Made by a program: the position numbers and the translations under genes | Notes under the pieces: model-generated | Databases searched by the model: none | What the model saw: only the letters and a program-made list of their open reading frames with translations | Told to the model about the DNA's origin: nothing | Shown: piece by piece, positions 47,941 to 56,835 of the stretch | Layout: each line of letters opens with the position of its first letter | Position numbering within the stretch: the first letter of the stretch is position 1 | Assembly (NCBI GenBank): GCA_024692715.1 | Contig: JAILMH010000015.1 | Coordinates: 1 to 64,000, forward strand | Length of the DNA stretch: 64,000 bases | Direction of reading: 5' to 3' | Source of the DNA: Lachnospiraceae bacterium | GTDB taxonomy: Bacteria > Bacillota > Clostridia > Lachnospirales > Lachnospiraceae

Positions 47941-48384
47941 ATGGAATTAAATAATTTAAGACCAGCTCCTGGCAACAAGCACACAGCTAACTTCAGAAAA
48001 GGCCGTGGTCATGCTTCAGGAAACGGAAAGACTGCTGGATATGGCCACAAGGGTCAGAAGGCACGTTCAGGCGCTCCTCGTCTTGGATTCGAAGGTGGTC
48101 AGATGCCACTGTACAGAAGACTTCCTAAGAGAGGCTTCACAGATCCTAACTCTAAAGAAATCGTTGCTATTAATCTTAGCACACTTGAGTATTTCTATGA
48201 GGATGGCGAGACTGTAACAGTTGAGAATCTTCTTGAAAAGGGCGTTATCAAGAAAGTTAATGATGGCGTTAAGGTTCTTGGCAATGGTGAGCTTACAAAG
48301 AAGCTTACTGTTCAGGTAAATGCTTTTTCAGCATCTGCTAAAGAGAAAATTGAAGCTGTAGGTGGGAAAGCTGAGGTGATCTGA
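47941..48384 (+). CDS. rplO: 50S ribosomal protein L15
   Basis: A 147-residue L15, a late assembly protein. [21 protein letters not shown] and [18 protein letters not shown] are typical. The stop codon shares one base with the secY start, coupling ribosomal protein and translocase synthesis. Confidence 0.98.
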   Translation: MELNNLRPAPGNKHTANFRKGRGHASGNGKTAGYGHKGQKARSGAPRLGFEGGQMPLYRRLPKRGFTDPNSKEIVAINLSTLEYFYEDGETVTVENLLEKGVIKKVNDGVKVLGNGELTKKLTVQVNAFSASAKEKIEAVGGKAEVI

Positions 48385-49715
48385 TGTTTCAGTCGGTTCG
48401 TAATGCTTTCAAGATAAAGGACGTTAGAGACAGAATACTCTTTACGTTTGTAATGCTGATTTTTATAAGAGTAGGATGTCAGCTTCCGATTCCGGGTGTG
48501 AACCGTGAGTACTTTTCTCAGTGGTTTTCAAACCTGACAGGAGATACATTTACATTCTTTAATGCATTTACAGGCGGTTCATTTGAGAACATGTCCATTT
48601 TTGCTTTGAACATCACGCCGTACATTACATCATCTATCATCATTGAGCTACTTACTATAGCTATTCCATATTTGGAAGAAAAACAGCGTGATGGTGAGGA
48701 GGGCCGTAAGGTTCTCATCTCCATCACGCGTTATGTAACAGTAGGACTTGCGCTGATTGAATCTGCTGCAATGGCTATTGGATTTTACAATCAGGGAATT
48801 TTCGATGGTACTATGAATCCATGGCTTACAGGTTTCATGATTGTGACAGGACTTACTGCTGGTTCCGCATTACTTATGTGGATAGGTGAGCAGATTACGG
48901 AAAACGGTGTGGGAAATGGTATATCAATTGTTTTGGTTATAAACATCATTTCTAGAATGCCTTCAGATCTTTGGAGCCTTTTCAATATGTTTGTAAAGAG
49001 CAACTTTGATTCAGGCAAAGCACTTATGGGCGTCGTAGCTGCAGTTGTAATAATAGCTATTATTCTTGCAACAGTTGTTCTGACTCTGATTCTTAATGGA
49101 GCAGAAAGACGTATTCCGGTACAGTATGCTAAAAAAGTTGCCGGAAGAAAAATGATCGGCGGTAATTCTACTAATATTCCGCTTAAGGTAAATACAGGTG
49201 GAGTTATTCCTATCATCTTTGCATCATCATTGATGCAGTTCCCAATTGTCATTTGCCAGCTTTTTGGTATTAATGGCGGTGATTCATTGGGAGGAATGGT
49301 CCTTCGTATGTTGAATTCCGGTAATTGGTGCAATCCAGCACAGCCGGTATATACAATAGGACTTCTTGTATATATTGTCCTGGTTATTTTCTTTGCTTAC
49401 TTCTATACATCTATTACTTTCAATCCACTGGAGGTTTCAGATAATCTGAAGAAGCAGGGTGGCTTTATTCCTGGTATTCGTCCGGGTAAGCCTACCAATG
49501 AGTATCTGACAAATATATTGAATTATGTAATATTTATCGGTGCAGTAGGGCTTGTCATCGTTGCTGTTATTCCGATTTTCTTCAACGGTGTATTCGGTGC
49601 AGATGTTTCGTTTGGTGGAACTTCACTTATCATCATCGTTGGAGTTATCCTTGAAACATTGAACCAGGTTGAGTCAAGAATGCTCGTAAGAAGTTACAAA
49701 GGATTCCTTGGATAA
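48384..49715 (+). CDS. secY: Protein translocase subunit SecY
   Basis: A 443-residue SecY with ten predicted membrane helices, the channel of the Sec pathway with SecE and SecG. The plug region (TGGSFENMSIFALNITPYIT), the cytoplasmic loop AERRIPVQYAKK and the C-terminal PGIRPGKPTNEYL are present. Length is usual for Firmicutes. Confidence 0.98.
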   Translation: MFQSVRNAFKIKDVRDRILFTFVMLIFIRVGCQLPIPGVNREYFSQWFSNLTGDTFTFFNAFTGGSFENMSIFALNITPYITSSIIIELLTIAIPYLEEKQRDGEEGRKVLISITRYVTVGLALIESAAMAIGFYNQGIFDGTMNPWLTGFMIVTGLTAGSALLMWIGEQITENGVGNGISIVLVINIISRMPSDLWSLFNMFVKSNFDSGKALMGVVAAVVIIAIILATVVLTLILNGAERRIPVQYAKKVAGRKMIGGNSTNIPLKVNTGGVIPIIFASSLMQFPIVICQLFGINGGDSLGGMVLRMLNSGNWCNPAQPVYTIGLLVYIVLVIFFAYFYTSITFNPLEVSDNLKKQGGFIPGIRPGKPTNEYLTNILNYVIFIGAVGLVIVAVIPIFFNGVFGADVSFGGTSLIIIVGVILETLNQVESRMLVRSYKGFLG

Positions 49716-49745
49716 GAATAAATTCAATGTTGGAGGATAAAATTA

Positions 49746-50387
49746 ATGAAGATCATTATGCTTGGAGCGCCTGGAGCAGGTAAAGGTACACAGGCTTCCA
49801 GAATTGCTGAAAAATTTGGTATTCCGCATGTTTCTACAGGAGATATCTTCCGTGCAAACATTAAAAACGGAACTGAACTTGGCAAAGAAGCAAAAAAGTA
49901 TATGGATCAGGGCCAGCTCGTTCCTGACGAGTTGACAGTTAAGATTCTGCTGGACAGAGTTGCACAGGATGATTGCAAGAACGGATATGTTCTTGACGGA
50001 TTCCCACGTACGATTCCTCAGGCAGAGGTACTTGATTCTGAGCTGACAAAGCTTGGCACAAGCGTTGATTATGCAATAAATGTGGAAGTGCCTGATGACA
50101 ACATCATAGGAAGAATGTCTGGCAGACGTGCTTGTCTCAAGTGCGGTGCAACATATCATATTGTTACTCTTAAACCTAAGAAAGAGGGAATCTGTGACAA
50201 ATGTGGCAGTGAACTCGTTCTCAGAGATGACGATAAACCGGAAACTGTAAAAAATCGTCTGAGTGTATATCACGATCAGACACAGCCGCTCATCGATTAT
50301 TATAATAAGAAGGGCGTGCTCAAAGAGGTTGATGGAACAATTGCTCCGGACGACGTATTCAAAGCAATCGAAGAGATATTAAAGTAA
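49746..50387 (+). CDS. adk: Adenylate kinase (zinc-binding lid)
   Basis: A 213-residue kinase balancing ATP, ADP and AMP. P-loop GAPGAGKGT lies at residues 7-15. The LID carries Cys130, Cys133, Cys150 and Cys153 (CLKC and CDKC), a structural zinc site typical of Gram-positives. DGFPRT at residues 84-89 binds AMP. The usual next gene, map (methionine aminopeptidase), is missing. Confidence 0.98.
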   Translation: MKIIMLGAPGAGKGTQASRIAEKFGIPHVSTGDIFRANIKNGTELGKEAKKYMDQGQLVPDELTVKILLDRVAQDDCKNGYVLDGFPRTIPQAEVLDSELTKLGTSVDYAINVEVPDDNIIGRMSGRRACLKCGATYHIVTLKPKKEGICDKCGSELVLRDDDKPETVKNRLSVYHDQTQPLIDYYNKKGVLKEVDGTIAPDDVFKAIEEILK

Positions 50388-50394
50388 TTGCTTG

Positions 50395-50419
50395 GCGGGA
50401 GCTGCAGCGCGGCTCCCGC
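50395..50419 (+). other. GC-rich stem-loop between adk and infA
   Basis: GCGGGAGC (50395-50402) pairs perfectly with GCTCCCGC (50412-50419) around a nine-base loop. No T run follows, so it is more likely an mRNA processing or stability element than a terminator. It sits where map lies in many relatives. Confidence 0.6.
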
Positions 50420-50438
50420 AACTGACATGGAGGAGTTA

Positions 50439-50657
50439 ATGTCAAAAGCAGATGTAATCGAAATTGAAGGCAGAGTAGTAGAAAAGCTTCCCAATGCCAT
50501 GTTCCAGGTTGAATTGGAAAATGGTCATCAGGTGCTTGCTCATATCAGTGGAAAACTTAGAATGAACTTTATCAGAATCCTTCCGGGTGATAAGGTAACA
50601 CTTGAGATGTCACCTTATGATCTTTCAAAAGGAAGAATTATCTGGAGAGATAAGTAA
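50439..50657 (+). CDS. infA: Translation initiation factor IF-1
   Basis: A 72-residue IF-1, the standard length. It is an OB-fold protein that blocks the A site during initiation. [21 protein letters not shown] and [19 protein letters not shown] are diagnostic. I chose ATG 50439, seven bases after GGAGG, over longer in-frame readings that cross the hairpin. Confidence 0.98.
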   Translation: MSKADVIEIEGRVVEKLPNAMFQVELENGHQVLAHISGKLRMNFIRILPGDKVTLEMSPYDLSKGRIIWRDK

Positions 50658-50681
50658 TTCATTAAATTTTATTAAAATTAC

Positions 50682-50710
50682 TTGCAGTAAAACACTGAAT
50701 ATGTTAGTAT
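50682..50710 (+). promoter_or_regulatory. Internal promoter before rpmJ-rpsM-rpsK-rpsD-rpoA
   Basis: TTGCAG (50682-50687), 17 bases, TAGTAT (50705-50710) with an extended TG at 50702-50703. It lies in the 121-base gap after infA, and an imperfect CGG...CCG hairpin follows in the leader. It could give extra transcripts of the alpha operon. Confidence 0.6.
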
Positions 50711-50778
50711 TAAATTCGGCTCTTTTCGGAGAACCGTATCCTCGTGTGCAGTTTTTTAAATGAGATTGGAGGAAGACA

Positions 50779-50892
50779 ATGAAGGTAAGATCTTCAGTTA
50801 AACCTATGTGCGAGAAGTGCAAGGTTATCAAAAGAAAAGGCAAGATTAGAATTATCTGCGAGAACCCAAAGCATAAGCAGGTTCAGGGATAA
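50779..50892 (+). CDS. rpmJ: 50S ribosomal protein L36
   Basis: A 37-residue L36. It begins [20 protein letters not shown] and ends NPKHKQVQG. The zinc ligands Cys11, Cys14, Cys27 and His32 are all present, the zinc-dependent form. TTGGAGGAAG precedes the ATG. It is the smallest gene in the window. Confidence 0.98.
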   Translation: MKVRSSVKPMCEKCKVIKRKGKIRIICENPKHKQVQG

Positions 50893-50937
50893 TATTTTTG
50901 CGTACTATATGTAGAAAGAAGGAGGTTCATACTCACT

Positions 50938-51306
50938 ATGGCTCGTATCGCTGGTGTTGATTTACCAAGAGAAAAGCGTGTTGAGATCGGTCTTACATAT
51001 ATCTATGGTATTGGCAGATCTAGCTCAACAAGAATTCTGGCTGAGGCAGGAATTAATCCTGACACACGTGTAAGAGACCTTACAGAGGAAGAAGTAGCAA
51101 AGCTTCGTGATGTTATTGACAAAACACAGACTATCGAAGGTGATCTTCGTAGACAGATTGCAATGGACATCAAGAGACTGACAGAAATCGGTTGCTACAG
51201 AGGCGTTCGTCACAGAAAGTCACTTCCATGTCGTGGACAGAAGACAAAGACCAATGCAAGAACATGCAAGGGTCCAAGAAGAACAGTAGCAAATAAGAAG
51301 AAGTAA
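50938..51306 (+). CDS. rpsM: 30S ribosomal protein S13
   Basis: A 122-residue S13 of the 30S head, contacting P-site t[23 protein letters not shown] and [24 protein letters not shown] are diagnostic. GAAGGAGG precedes ATG. Confidence 0.98.
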   Translation: MARIAGVDLPREKRVEIGLTYIYGIGRSSSTRILAEAGINPDTRVRDLTEEEVAKLRDVIDKTQTIEGDLRRQIAMDIKRLTEIGCYRGVRHRKSLPCRGQKTKTNARTCKGPRRTVANKKK

Positions 51307-51364
51307 TTCTCTTATCGGCGTAGTTACTTATTAACAAGATTAGAGAAAGTAGGTTAGTTTTAAT

Positions 51365-51766
51365 ATGGCTAAACAGCAGGCTAGCGCGAAAAAGGTTACA
51401 AAAAAGCGCGTTAAGAAAAACGTTGAACACGGACAGGCACATATTCAGTCATCTTTCAACAACACTATCGTTACTCTGACAGATGCACAGGGAAATGCCC
51501 TTTCATGGGCTAGTGCCGGCGGTCTTGGTTTTAGAGGTTCAAGGAAATCTACTCCATATGCAGCTCAGGTAGCAGCAGAGACAGCTACAAAGGCAGCTCT
51601 TATCCATGGTCTTAAGTCAGTTGACGTTATGGTTAAAGGTCCTGGATCAGGAAGAGAAGCAGCAATCCGTGCATTATCCGCAGCAGGTCTTCAGGTAACA
51701 AGCATTAAGGACGTAACTCCAGTTCCTCATAATGGATGCCGTCCACCTAAGAGAAGGAGAGTGTAA
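51365..51766 (+). CDS. rpsK: 30S ribosomal protein S11
   Basis: A 133-residue S11 of the platform. [22 protein letters not shown] and the C-terminal [18 protein letters not shown] are hallmarks. The ribosome binding site is weak (GAAAGTAGG), unusual in this cluster. Confidence 0.98.
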   Translation: MAKQQASAKKVTKKRVKKNVEHGQAHIQSSFNNTIVTLTDAQGNALSWASAGGLGFRGSRKSTPYAAQVAAETATKAALIHGLKSVDVMVKGPGSGREAAIRALSAAGLQVTSIKDVTPVPHNGCRPPKRRRV

Positions 51767-51770
51767 GCAT

Positions 51771-52364
51771 ATGGCAGTTAATAGAGTACCTGTTCTTAAG
51801 AGATGCAGATCCCTTGGTATGGAACCGGCATATCTTGGACTTAGTAAAACATCCAACAGAAACCTTACCAGAGCCAACAGAAAGGTAAGTGAGTACGGAC
51901 TTCAGCTTCGCGAAAAGCAGAAGGCTAAGTTTATATATGGTGTTCTTGAGAAGCCTTTCCGTAATTACTACAAGAGAGCTGAGCGCATGAAGGGAATGAC
52001 AGGTGAAAACCTTATGACTCTTCTTGAGCGCAGAATCGATAACGTAGTATTCCGCCTTGGTTTCGCTAGAACAAGAAGAGAAGCTCGTCAGATGGTTGCT
52101 CATAAGGCATTCACACTTAACGGAAAGATCGTAAACATCCCTTCTATCCTTGTTAAGCCTGGCGATGTTATCGAAATTAAAGAGAAGTCAAGAGCTTCTC
52201 AGCACATCAAGGACATCTTTGATGTTACAGCAGACAGAGCAGTTCCGGCATGGTTAACTGGTGATCATGACAACTTCAAGGGAACTGTTAATGAACTTCC
52301 TTCCAGGGACCAGATTGATGTTCCTGTAAATGAATTGGCTATCGTCGAGTTGTATTCTAAGTAA
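51771..52364 (+). CDS. rpsD: 30S ribosomal protein S4 (zinc-free form)
   Basis: A 197-residue S4, a primary 16S-binding protein. The N-terminal CxxC zinc motif of some S4 proteins is absent (a single Cys near residue 12). The S4 RNA-binding domain is [24 protein letters not shown] chose ATG 51771, four bases after rpsK, because the protein starts [14 protein letters not shown]4 represses the alpha operon in E. coli; a hairpin lies just downstream at 52375. Confidence 0.97.
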   Translation: MAVNRVPVLKRCRSLGMEPAYLGLSKTSNRNLTRANRKVSEYGLQLREKQKAKFIYGVLEKPFRNYYKRAERMKGMTGENLMTLLERRIDNVVFRLGFARTRREARQMVAHKAFTLNGKIVNIPSILVKPGDVIEIKEKSRASQHIKDIFDVTADRAVPAWLTGDHDNFKGTVNELPSRDQIDVPVNELAIVELYSK

Positions 52365-52374
52365 GATGTTATAA

Positions 52375-52401
52375 TCAGGTACGCATACTATGCGTACCTG
52401 A
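52375..52401 (+). other. Perfect stem-loop between rpsD and rpoA
   Basis: TCAGGTACGCA (52375-52385) pairs with TGCGTACCTGA (52391-52401) around loop TACTA. A short TTGTTTT follows. It could act as a weak attenuator that lowers rpoA relative to the ribosomal protein genes, or as a processing site. Confidence 0.6.
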
Positions 52402-52437
52402 CATTGTTTTCTTAGAACCCCAAAGGAGGTACATAGT

Positions 52438-53397
52438 TTGTTTGAGTTTGAAAAACCTAAGATTGAGATTACAGATGTATCAGAAGATAGCAAATATGCA
52501 AGGTTTGTTGTAGAGCCTCTTGAGCGCGGTTACGGCATTACACTTGGAAATTCGCTCAGACGAATCATGCTTTCATCTTTACCTGGCGCAGCAGTAAGCC
52601 AGATTAAGATCGAGGGAGTTCTTCATGAGTTCAGTTCTATTCCTGGAGTTAAGGAAGATGTAACTGAAATCGTTCTTAACATCAAGAATCTTGCAATCAG
52701 AAACAACAGCTCTTCTGATGAACCTAAGACTGCTTATATTGATTTTAGCGGTGAAGGTGAAGTAACAGCTGCTGATATTCAGGTTGATCAGGATATTGAG
52801 ATCATCAATCAGGACCAGCATATTGCTACACTTAATGGTGGCGCTGATTGCAGACTTTACATTGAATTGACTATCACAAAGGGTCGTGGATATGTAAGTG
52901 TTGACAAGAATAAGTCAGATGATCTTCCAATCGGTGTTATAGCTGTCGATTCTATCTACACACCTGTTGAGCGTGTAAACTTAAGCGTTGAGAATACACG
53001 TGTAGGTCAGGTGACAGATTACGATAAGCTCACACTTGATGTTTATACTAACGGTACATTGGCTCCACAGGAGGCAGTAAGCCTTGCAGCTAAGGTTCTT
53101 AGCGAGCATCTCAGTCTGTTTATCGATCTTTCAGATGCAGCAACTAAGGTTGATGTTATGGTTGATAAGCCGAATGATGAGGCAGCTAAGGTTCTTGAGA
53201 TGAATATTGATGAACTTGAGCTTTCAGTTCGTTCTTATAACTGTCTCAAGAGAGCAGGAATCAATACTGTTGCAGAATTGATCAATCGTACTCCTGATGA
53301 CATGATGAAGGTTCGTAATCTTGGTCGTAAGTCATTAGAAGAGGTTCTTGCTAAGCTTAATGAGCTTGGTCTTGAACTTAATAAAAGCGAAGAATAA
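52438..53397 (+). CDS. rpoA: DNA-directed RNA polymerase alpha subunit
   Basis: A 319-residue alpha subunit, the scaffold for polymerase assembly. The N-terminal domain shows [31 protein letters not shown]. The C-terminal domain, which binds UP elements and activators, shows [22 protein letters not shown]. Translation appears to start at TTG: the codon aligns with the usual MFEFEKP start, AAAGGAGGT lies seven bases upstream, and no ATG or GTG fits. Confidence 0.97.
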   Translation: MFEFEKPKIEITDVSEDSKYARFVVEPLERGYGITLGNSLRRIMLSSLPGAAVSQIKIEGVLHEFSSIPGVKEDVTEIVLNIKNLAIRNNSSSDEPKTAYIDFSGEGEVTAADIQVDQDIEIINQDQHIATLNGGADCRLYIELTITKGRGYVSVDKNKSDDLPIGVIAVDSIYTPVERVNLSVENTRVGQVTDYDKLTLDVYTNGTLAPQEAVSLAAKVLSEHLSLFIDLSDAATKVDVMVDKPNDEAAKVLEMNIDELELSVRSYNCLKRAGINTVAELINRTPDDMMKVRNLGRKSLEEVLAKLNELGLELNKSEE

Positions 53398-53414
53398 CTT
53401 ATAAACGGTTTTCG

Positions 53415-53476
53415 CAGTAAGACCATTGGGCATGTGAACACCACTCACGCATGGACAGTAAGACCAATAGGCATGT
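53415..53476 (+). repeat. Imperfect 21-base direct repeat before rplQ
   Basis: Two copies at 53415-53435 and 53456-53476 share CAGTAAGACCA and GGCATGT and match at 19 of 21 positions, with a 41-base period. A small GTGA/TCAC hairpin lies between them. They fill the 112-base rpoA-rplQ gap. The role is unknown; a binding site for a regulator or mRNA element is possible. Confidence 0.7.
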
Positions 53477-53509
53477 TCGTGTATCTTAAATGAGAAAGAG
53501 GAAATAATT

Positions 53510-54097
53510 ATGGCAATGTACAGAAAGCTTGGTCGTACAGCATCTCAGAGAAAGGCTCTTCTTAGAAGCCAGGTAACAGCTCTTATCGCTAACGGTAAGA
53601 TTAAGACAACAGCAGCTAAGGCTGAAGAAGTTCAGAAGATCGCTGAGCGTCTTATCACAAAGGCAATCCGTGAAAAGGATAACTTTGAAACAGTTAAGGT
53701 TTCAGCTAAGGTTGCTAAGAAGGATAAGGACGGCCGTCGTGTAAAGCAGATCATCGACAAGGATACAAAGGCTGTTCTTTCTGAGACTCACCGTGATGAG
53801 AACGGTAAGGTAAAGAAGATCGAAAACGGTAAGACAGTTACTGTTTACGAGACAGTTGAGAAGGAAATCAAGAAGGATCTTCCTTCAAGACTTCACGCTA
53901 GACGTGAAATGCTTAAGGTTCTTTATCCTGTAGTTCAGGGTGAAGGCAAGAAGGCTAAGGAAGTTGATCTTGTTGCAAAGCTTTTTGATGAGATCGCTCC
54001 TAAGTATGCTGACCGTAAGGGTGGTTATACAAGAATCGTAAAGATCGGCCTTCGTAAGGGCGATGCAGCTATGGAAGTACTGCTTGAGCTTGTATAA
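53510..54097 (+). CDS. rplQ: 50S ribosomal protein L17 with large internal insertion
   Basis: A 195-residue L17; most bacterial L17 are 115-130 residues. Normal parts are [41 protein letters not shown] and, at the end, [22 protein letters not shown]. Between them lies about 75 residues of Lys/Glu-rich sequence (roughly 60-135: [35 protein letters not shown]). L17 lies at the tunnel exit side of the 50S, so the insertion probably projects from the surface. It is the last gene before the cluster terminator. Confidence 0.93.
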   Translation: MAMYRKLGRTASQRKALLRSQVTALIANGKIKTTAAKAEEVQKIAERLITKAIREKDNFETVKVSAKVAKKDKDGRRVKQIIDKDTKAVLSETHRDENGKVKKIENGKTVTVYETVEKEIKKDLPSRLHARREMLKVLYPVVQGEGKKAKEVDLVAKLFDEIAPKYADRKGGYTRIVKIGLRKGDAAMEVLLELV

Positions 54098-54118
54098 TTT
54101 TTTATGCACATTACTATG

Positions 54119-54148
54119 AGGAAGAGCTTCGGCTCTTCCTTTTTTTTA
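54119..54148 (+). terminator. Rho-independent terminator ending the ribosomal protein cluster
   Basis: Stem GGAAGAGC/GCTCTTCC with a stable TTCG loop, extended by one A-T pair, followed by a run of eight to nine T. Confidence 0.96.
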
Positions 54149-54158
54149 TATGTCAATG

Positions 54159-54164
54159 TATAAT
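54159..54164 (+). promoter_or_regulatory. Possible -10 box for the ECF transporter genes
   Basis: TATAAT at 54159-54164, eleven bases after the terminator T run. No convincing -35 was found, as that position lies in the terminator itself. Confidence 0.35.
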
Positions 54165-54236
54165 GACGTGGTAGTAAAAAACAGGTTATTAATACTGCAC
54201 ACATCATAGCATGCTATGAGTGGGACAGGACGGGAC

Positions 54237-56027
54237 ATGGGAATAGTAGAGACAAAAGATTTAAGATTTGAATATATACGAAGAGATGAAGATGGCAATG
54301 TAGAAGGTATAACAAAAGCTATTGACGGTGTATCTCTTAGCATAAAAAAAGGTGACTTTGTTGCAGTTTTAGGTGGAAACGGTTCTGGTAAATCTACATT
54401 TGCAAAGCATATTAATGCTATTTTATACCCTACAGAAGGACGTGTTACGGTTGACGGGAAGGATACCTCTGCCGCTGAAAATACATGGAGTATAAGGCAG
54501 CTTGCGGGAATGATCTTTCAGAATCCGGACAATCAGATAATTGGTAATGTTGTTGAAGAGGATGTAGGTTTTGGACCTGAGAATATTGGTATCCCAACTG
54601 AAGATATTTGGAAAAGAGTTAAGGGTGCCTTAAAGACTGTTAAAATGGAGAGATATAGTAAGCATTCTCCAAATAGACTTTCAGGTGGACAGAAGCAGAG
54701 GGTTGCAATTGCCGGTGTGGTTGCAATGCAGCCTAAATGCATTATTATGGATGAACCGACTGCAATGCTTGATCCATCTGGAAGAAATGATGTTATTAAT
54801 GCAGCAAGTGAGCTCAATAAAAACGAGAAAGTTACAGTTATTCTGATCACGCATTACATGGAAGAGGTAATACGTGCAAATCGTGTATTTGTAATGAATC
54901 ATGGCAAACTTGCACTCGAAGGAACACCAAGAGAAATTTTTTCTGATGTTGATAAACTTAGAGAGTTGAGACTTGATGTACCGCAGGCTACATTACTTGC
55001 ATGGTATCTTAAGAATGCAGGGATACCGATTAAAAATGCAATATTGAGCAAGGAAGAGCTTACTGAGGAGCTTAAGAGAATCAAGGCAGAATCCTTTAGG
55101 TTGAGTAATGCGGATAGCATAATTTCAAAATATATGAAGTCTGCAGGAAACAGAGAATCAGCAGTTAATAAGAATGAAAAGCCTTTGCTCATATTAGATC
55201 ATGTGAGCTATACATACAGTAAAGGAACATCAGATGAGATAAAAGCACTTGATGATGTTTCGTTTACTATACGTAAGGGAGAGCTGATCGGTATTATCGG
55301 TCATACCGGTTCAGGAAAATCGACACTTGTGCAGCACTTGAACGGACTAAATAAGGCCACTTCGGGTACCGTATATTTTGATGGTAAAGATGTATATGAC
55401 AAAGACTATGACATGAGGTCATTGAGATTTCACGTTGGACTTGTTTTCCAGTATCCTGAACACCAGCTTTTTGAAGAAACTGTATTTAAGGATGTATGCT
55501 TCGGACCTAAAAATATGGGGATGTCAGAGAAAGATGCTGAACTTGCAGCATATACGGCATTAAGAGCAGTTAAACTGCCGGAAGAATGTTACTATGCTTC
55601 GCCATTCGAACTTTCGGGTGGGCAGAAAAGAAGAGTAGCTATTGCAGGTGTACTTGCTATGAAGCCGGATATTCTTGTTTTGGATGAACCTACAGCTGGA
55701 CTTGATCCTCAGGGAAGAGATGAGATATTGGGACTTGTAAGGGAATTGCACGATGAGCAGGGAATAACTGTAGTCCTTGTTTCTCATAGTATGGAGGATG
55801 TTGCAAATTACGTAAATAGAATCATGGTCGTTGATGATGGAAAGATATTTATGGACGGCACACCTCATGAAGTCTTCAGTCATTACGAAGAACTGGAAAA
55901 TATAGGATTGGCTGCACCACAGGTAACTTATATTATGAACGATCTGAAAAAAGAGGGATTTGATCTCAGCACTGACGTTACAACAATAGATGAGGCAATT
56001 CCGGAAATTCTTAGGAGCTTTAAGTAA
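54237..56027 (+). CDS. ECF transporter ATPases EcfA1-EcfA2 fused in one protein
   Basis: A 596-residue protein with two complete ABC ATPase domains. Domain 1 (about 1-280) has VLGGNGSGKST, QNPDNQI and LSGGQKQR; domain 2 (about 310-596) has IGHTGSGKST, QYPEHQLF and LSGGQKRR. The two differ as EcfA1 and EcfA2 normally do, but these are usually separate genes of about 280 residues. With EcfT they power vitamin uptake through exchangeable S components. I chose ATG 54237 because the protein begins like EcfA1 (MGIVETKDLRFEYIRR); ATG 54216 lacks a ribosome binding site. Confidence 0.9.
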   Translation: MGIVETKDLRFEYIRRDEDGNVEGITKAIDGVSLSIKKGDFVAVLGGNGSGKSTFAKHINAILYPTEGRVTVDGKDTSAAENTWSIRQLAGMIFQNPDNQIIGNVVEEDVGFGPENIGIPTEDIWKRVKGALKTVKMERYSKHSPNRLSGGQKQRVAIAGVVAMQPKCIIMDEPTAMLDPSGRNDVINAASELNKNEKVTVILITHYMEEVIRANRVFVMNHGKLALEGTPREIFSDVDKLRELRLDVPQATLLAWYLKNAGIPIKNAILSKEELTEELKRIKAESFRLSNADSIISKYMKSAGNRESAVNKNEKPLLILDHVSYTYSKGTSDEIKALDDVSFTIRKGELIGIIGHTGSGKSTLVQHLNGLNKATSGTVYFDGKDVYDKDYDMRSLRFHVGLVFQYPEHQLFEETVFKDVCFGPKNMGMSEKDAELAAYTALRAVKLPEECYYASPFELSGGQKRRVAIAGVLAMKPDILVLDEPTAGLDPQGRDEILGLVRELHDEQGITVVLVSHSMEDVANYVNRIMVVDDGKIFMDGTPHEVFSHYEELENIGLAAPQVTYIMNDLKKEGFDLSTDVTTIDEAIPEILRSFK

Positions 56028-56028
56028 A

Positions 56029-56835
56029 ATGCTGAGAGATATTACAATTGGACAATACTATCAGGCTGATTCAAATATACATAAGCTTGATCCAAGAACT
56101 AAGCTTATAGGTACGCTTGTATTTTTAATTTCACTTTTTCTTTTTAGGAATGTAACTGCTTTTGCGATAGCTACTGTTTTTCTTGCAGTTATGATAAAGA
56201 TTTCAAAGGTGCCCTTCAGATTCATGATGCGAGGAATGAAGAGTATCTTTGTGATCATGTTGATCACGGTTATTTTTAATATGTTTATGACTCCCGGAGA
56301 TGCACTGGTAAAGGTCTGGAAGTTTACGATCACTGTGCAGGGCGCGGAGAATGCGGCATATACTGCAGTGAGATTGATATATTTAATAATCGGAGCTTCG
56401 CTGATGACATTGACAACAACGCCAAACCAGCTTACAGATGGTTTGGAAAGTTTGATGGGACCATTCAAAATTTTTAAGCTTCCTGTGCATGAAATAGCTA
56501 TGATGATGTCGATCGCATTGAGATTTATCCCGATCCTACTGGATGAGACAGATAAAATTATGAGAGCGCAGGCAGCCAGAGGAGCTGATTTTGAGCATGG
56601 AAATATCATTCAGCGTGCAAAAGCATTAGTTCCGATTCTTGTACCACTGTTCGTATCGGCATTCAGAAGAGCTAATGATCTTGCAATGGCCATGGAAGCC
56701 AGATGTTATCGAGGCGGAGAGGGAAGAACAAAAATGAAGCCTCTCAAATATTCATCCGGCGACAGGATAGCATTTCTTATACTTGTGATTTATCTCGCTG
56801 CAGTCATTGCAGCAGGCAGGTTTGGATTTATATGA
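56029..56835 (+). CDS. ecfT: ECF transporter transmembrane component EcfT
   Basis: A 268-residue membrane protein with about five to six helices. The N-terminal IGQYYQADSNIHKLDPRTKLIGTL is typical of EcfT, and the coupling helix carries AQAARGADF, one of the two A-R-G motifs that contact the ATPases. The second motif appears as AMEARCYRGG. It starts one base after the fused ATPase gene, with AGGAG upstream, and overlaps truA. It has no dedicated S component nearby. Confidence 0.95.
   Translation: MLRDITIGQYYQADSNIHKLDPRTKLIGTLVFLISLFLFRNVTAFAIATVFLAVMIKISKVPFRFMMRGMKSIFVIMLITVIFNMFMTPGDALVKVWKFTITVQGAENAAYTAVRLIYLIIGASLMTLTTTPNQLTDGLESLMGPFKIFKLPVHEIAMMMSIALRFIPILLDETDKIMRAQAARGADFEHGNIIQRAKALVPILVPLFVSAFRRANDLAMAMEARCYRGGEGRTKMKPLKYSSGDRIAFLILVIYLAAVIAAGRFGFI

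Noticed and set aside
48791-49333. 180-codon minus-strand open frame
   Set aside because: Antisense to secY; its composition mirrors the hydrophobic SecY helices.
53415-53476. Short CRISPR-like array
   Set aside because: Only two imperfect copies within an operon gap and no cas genes.
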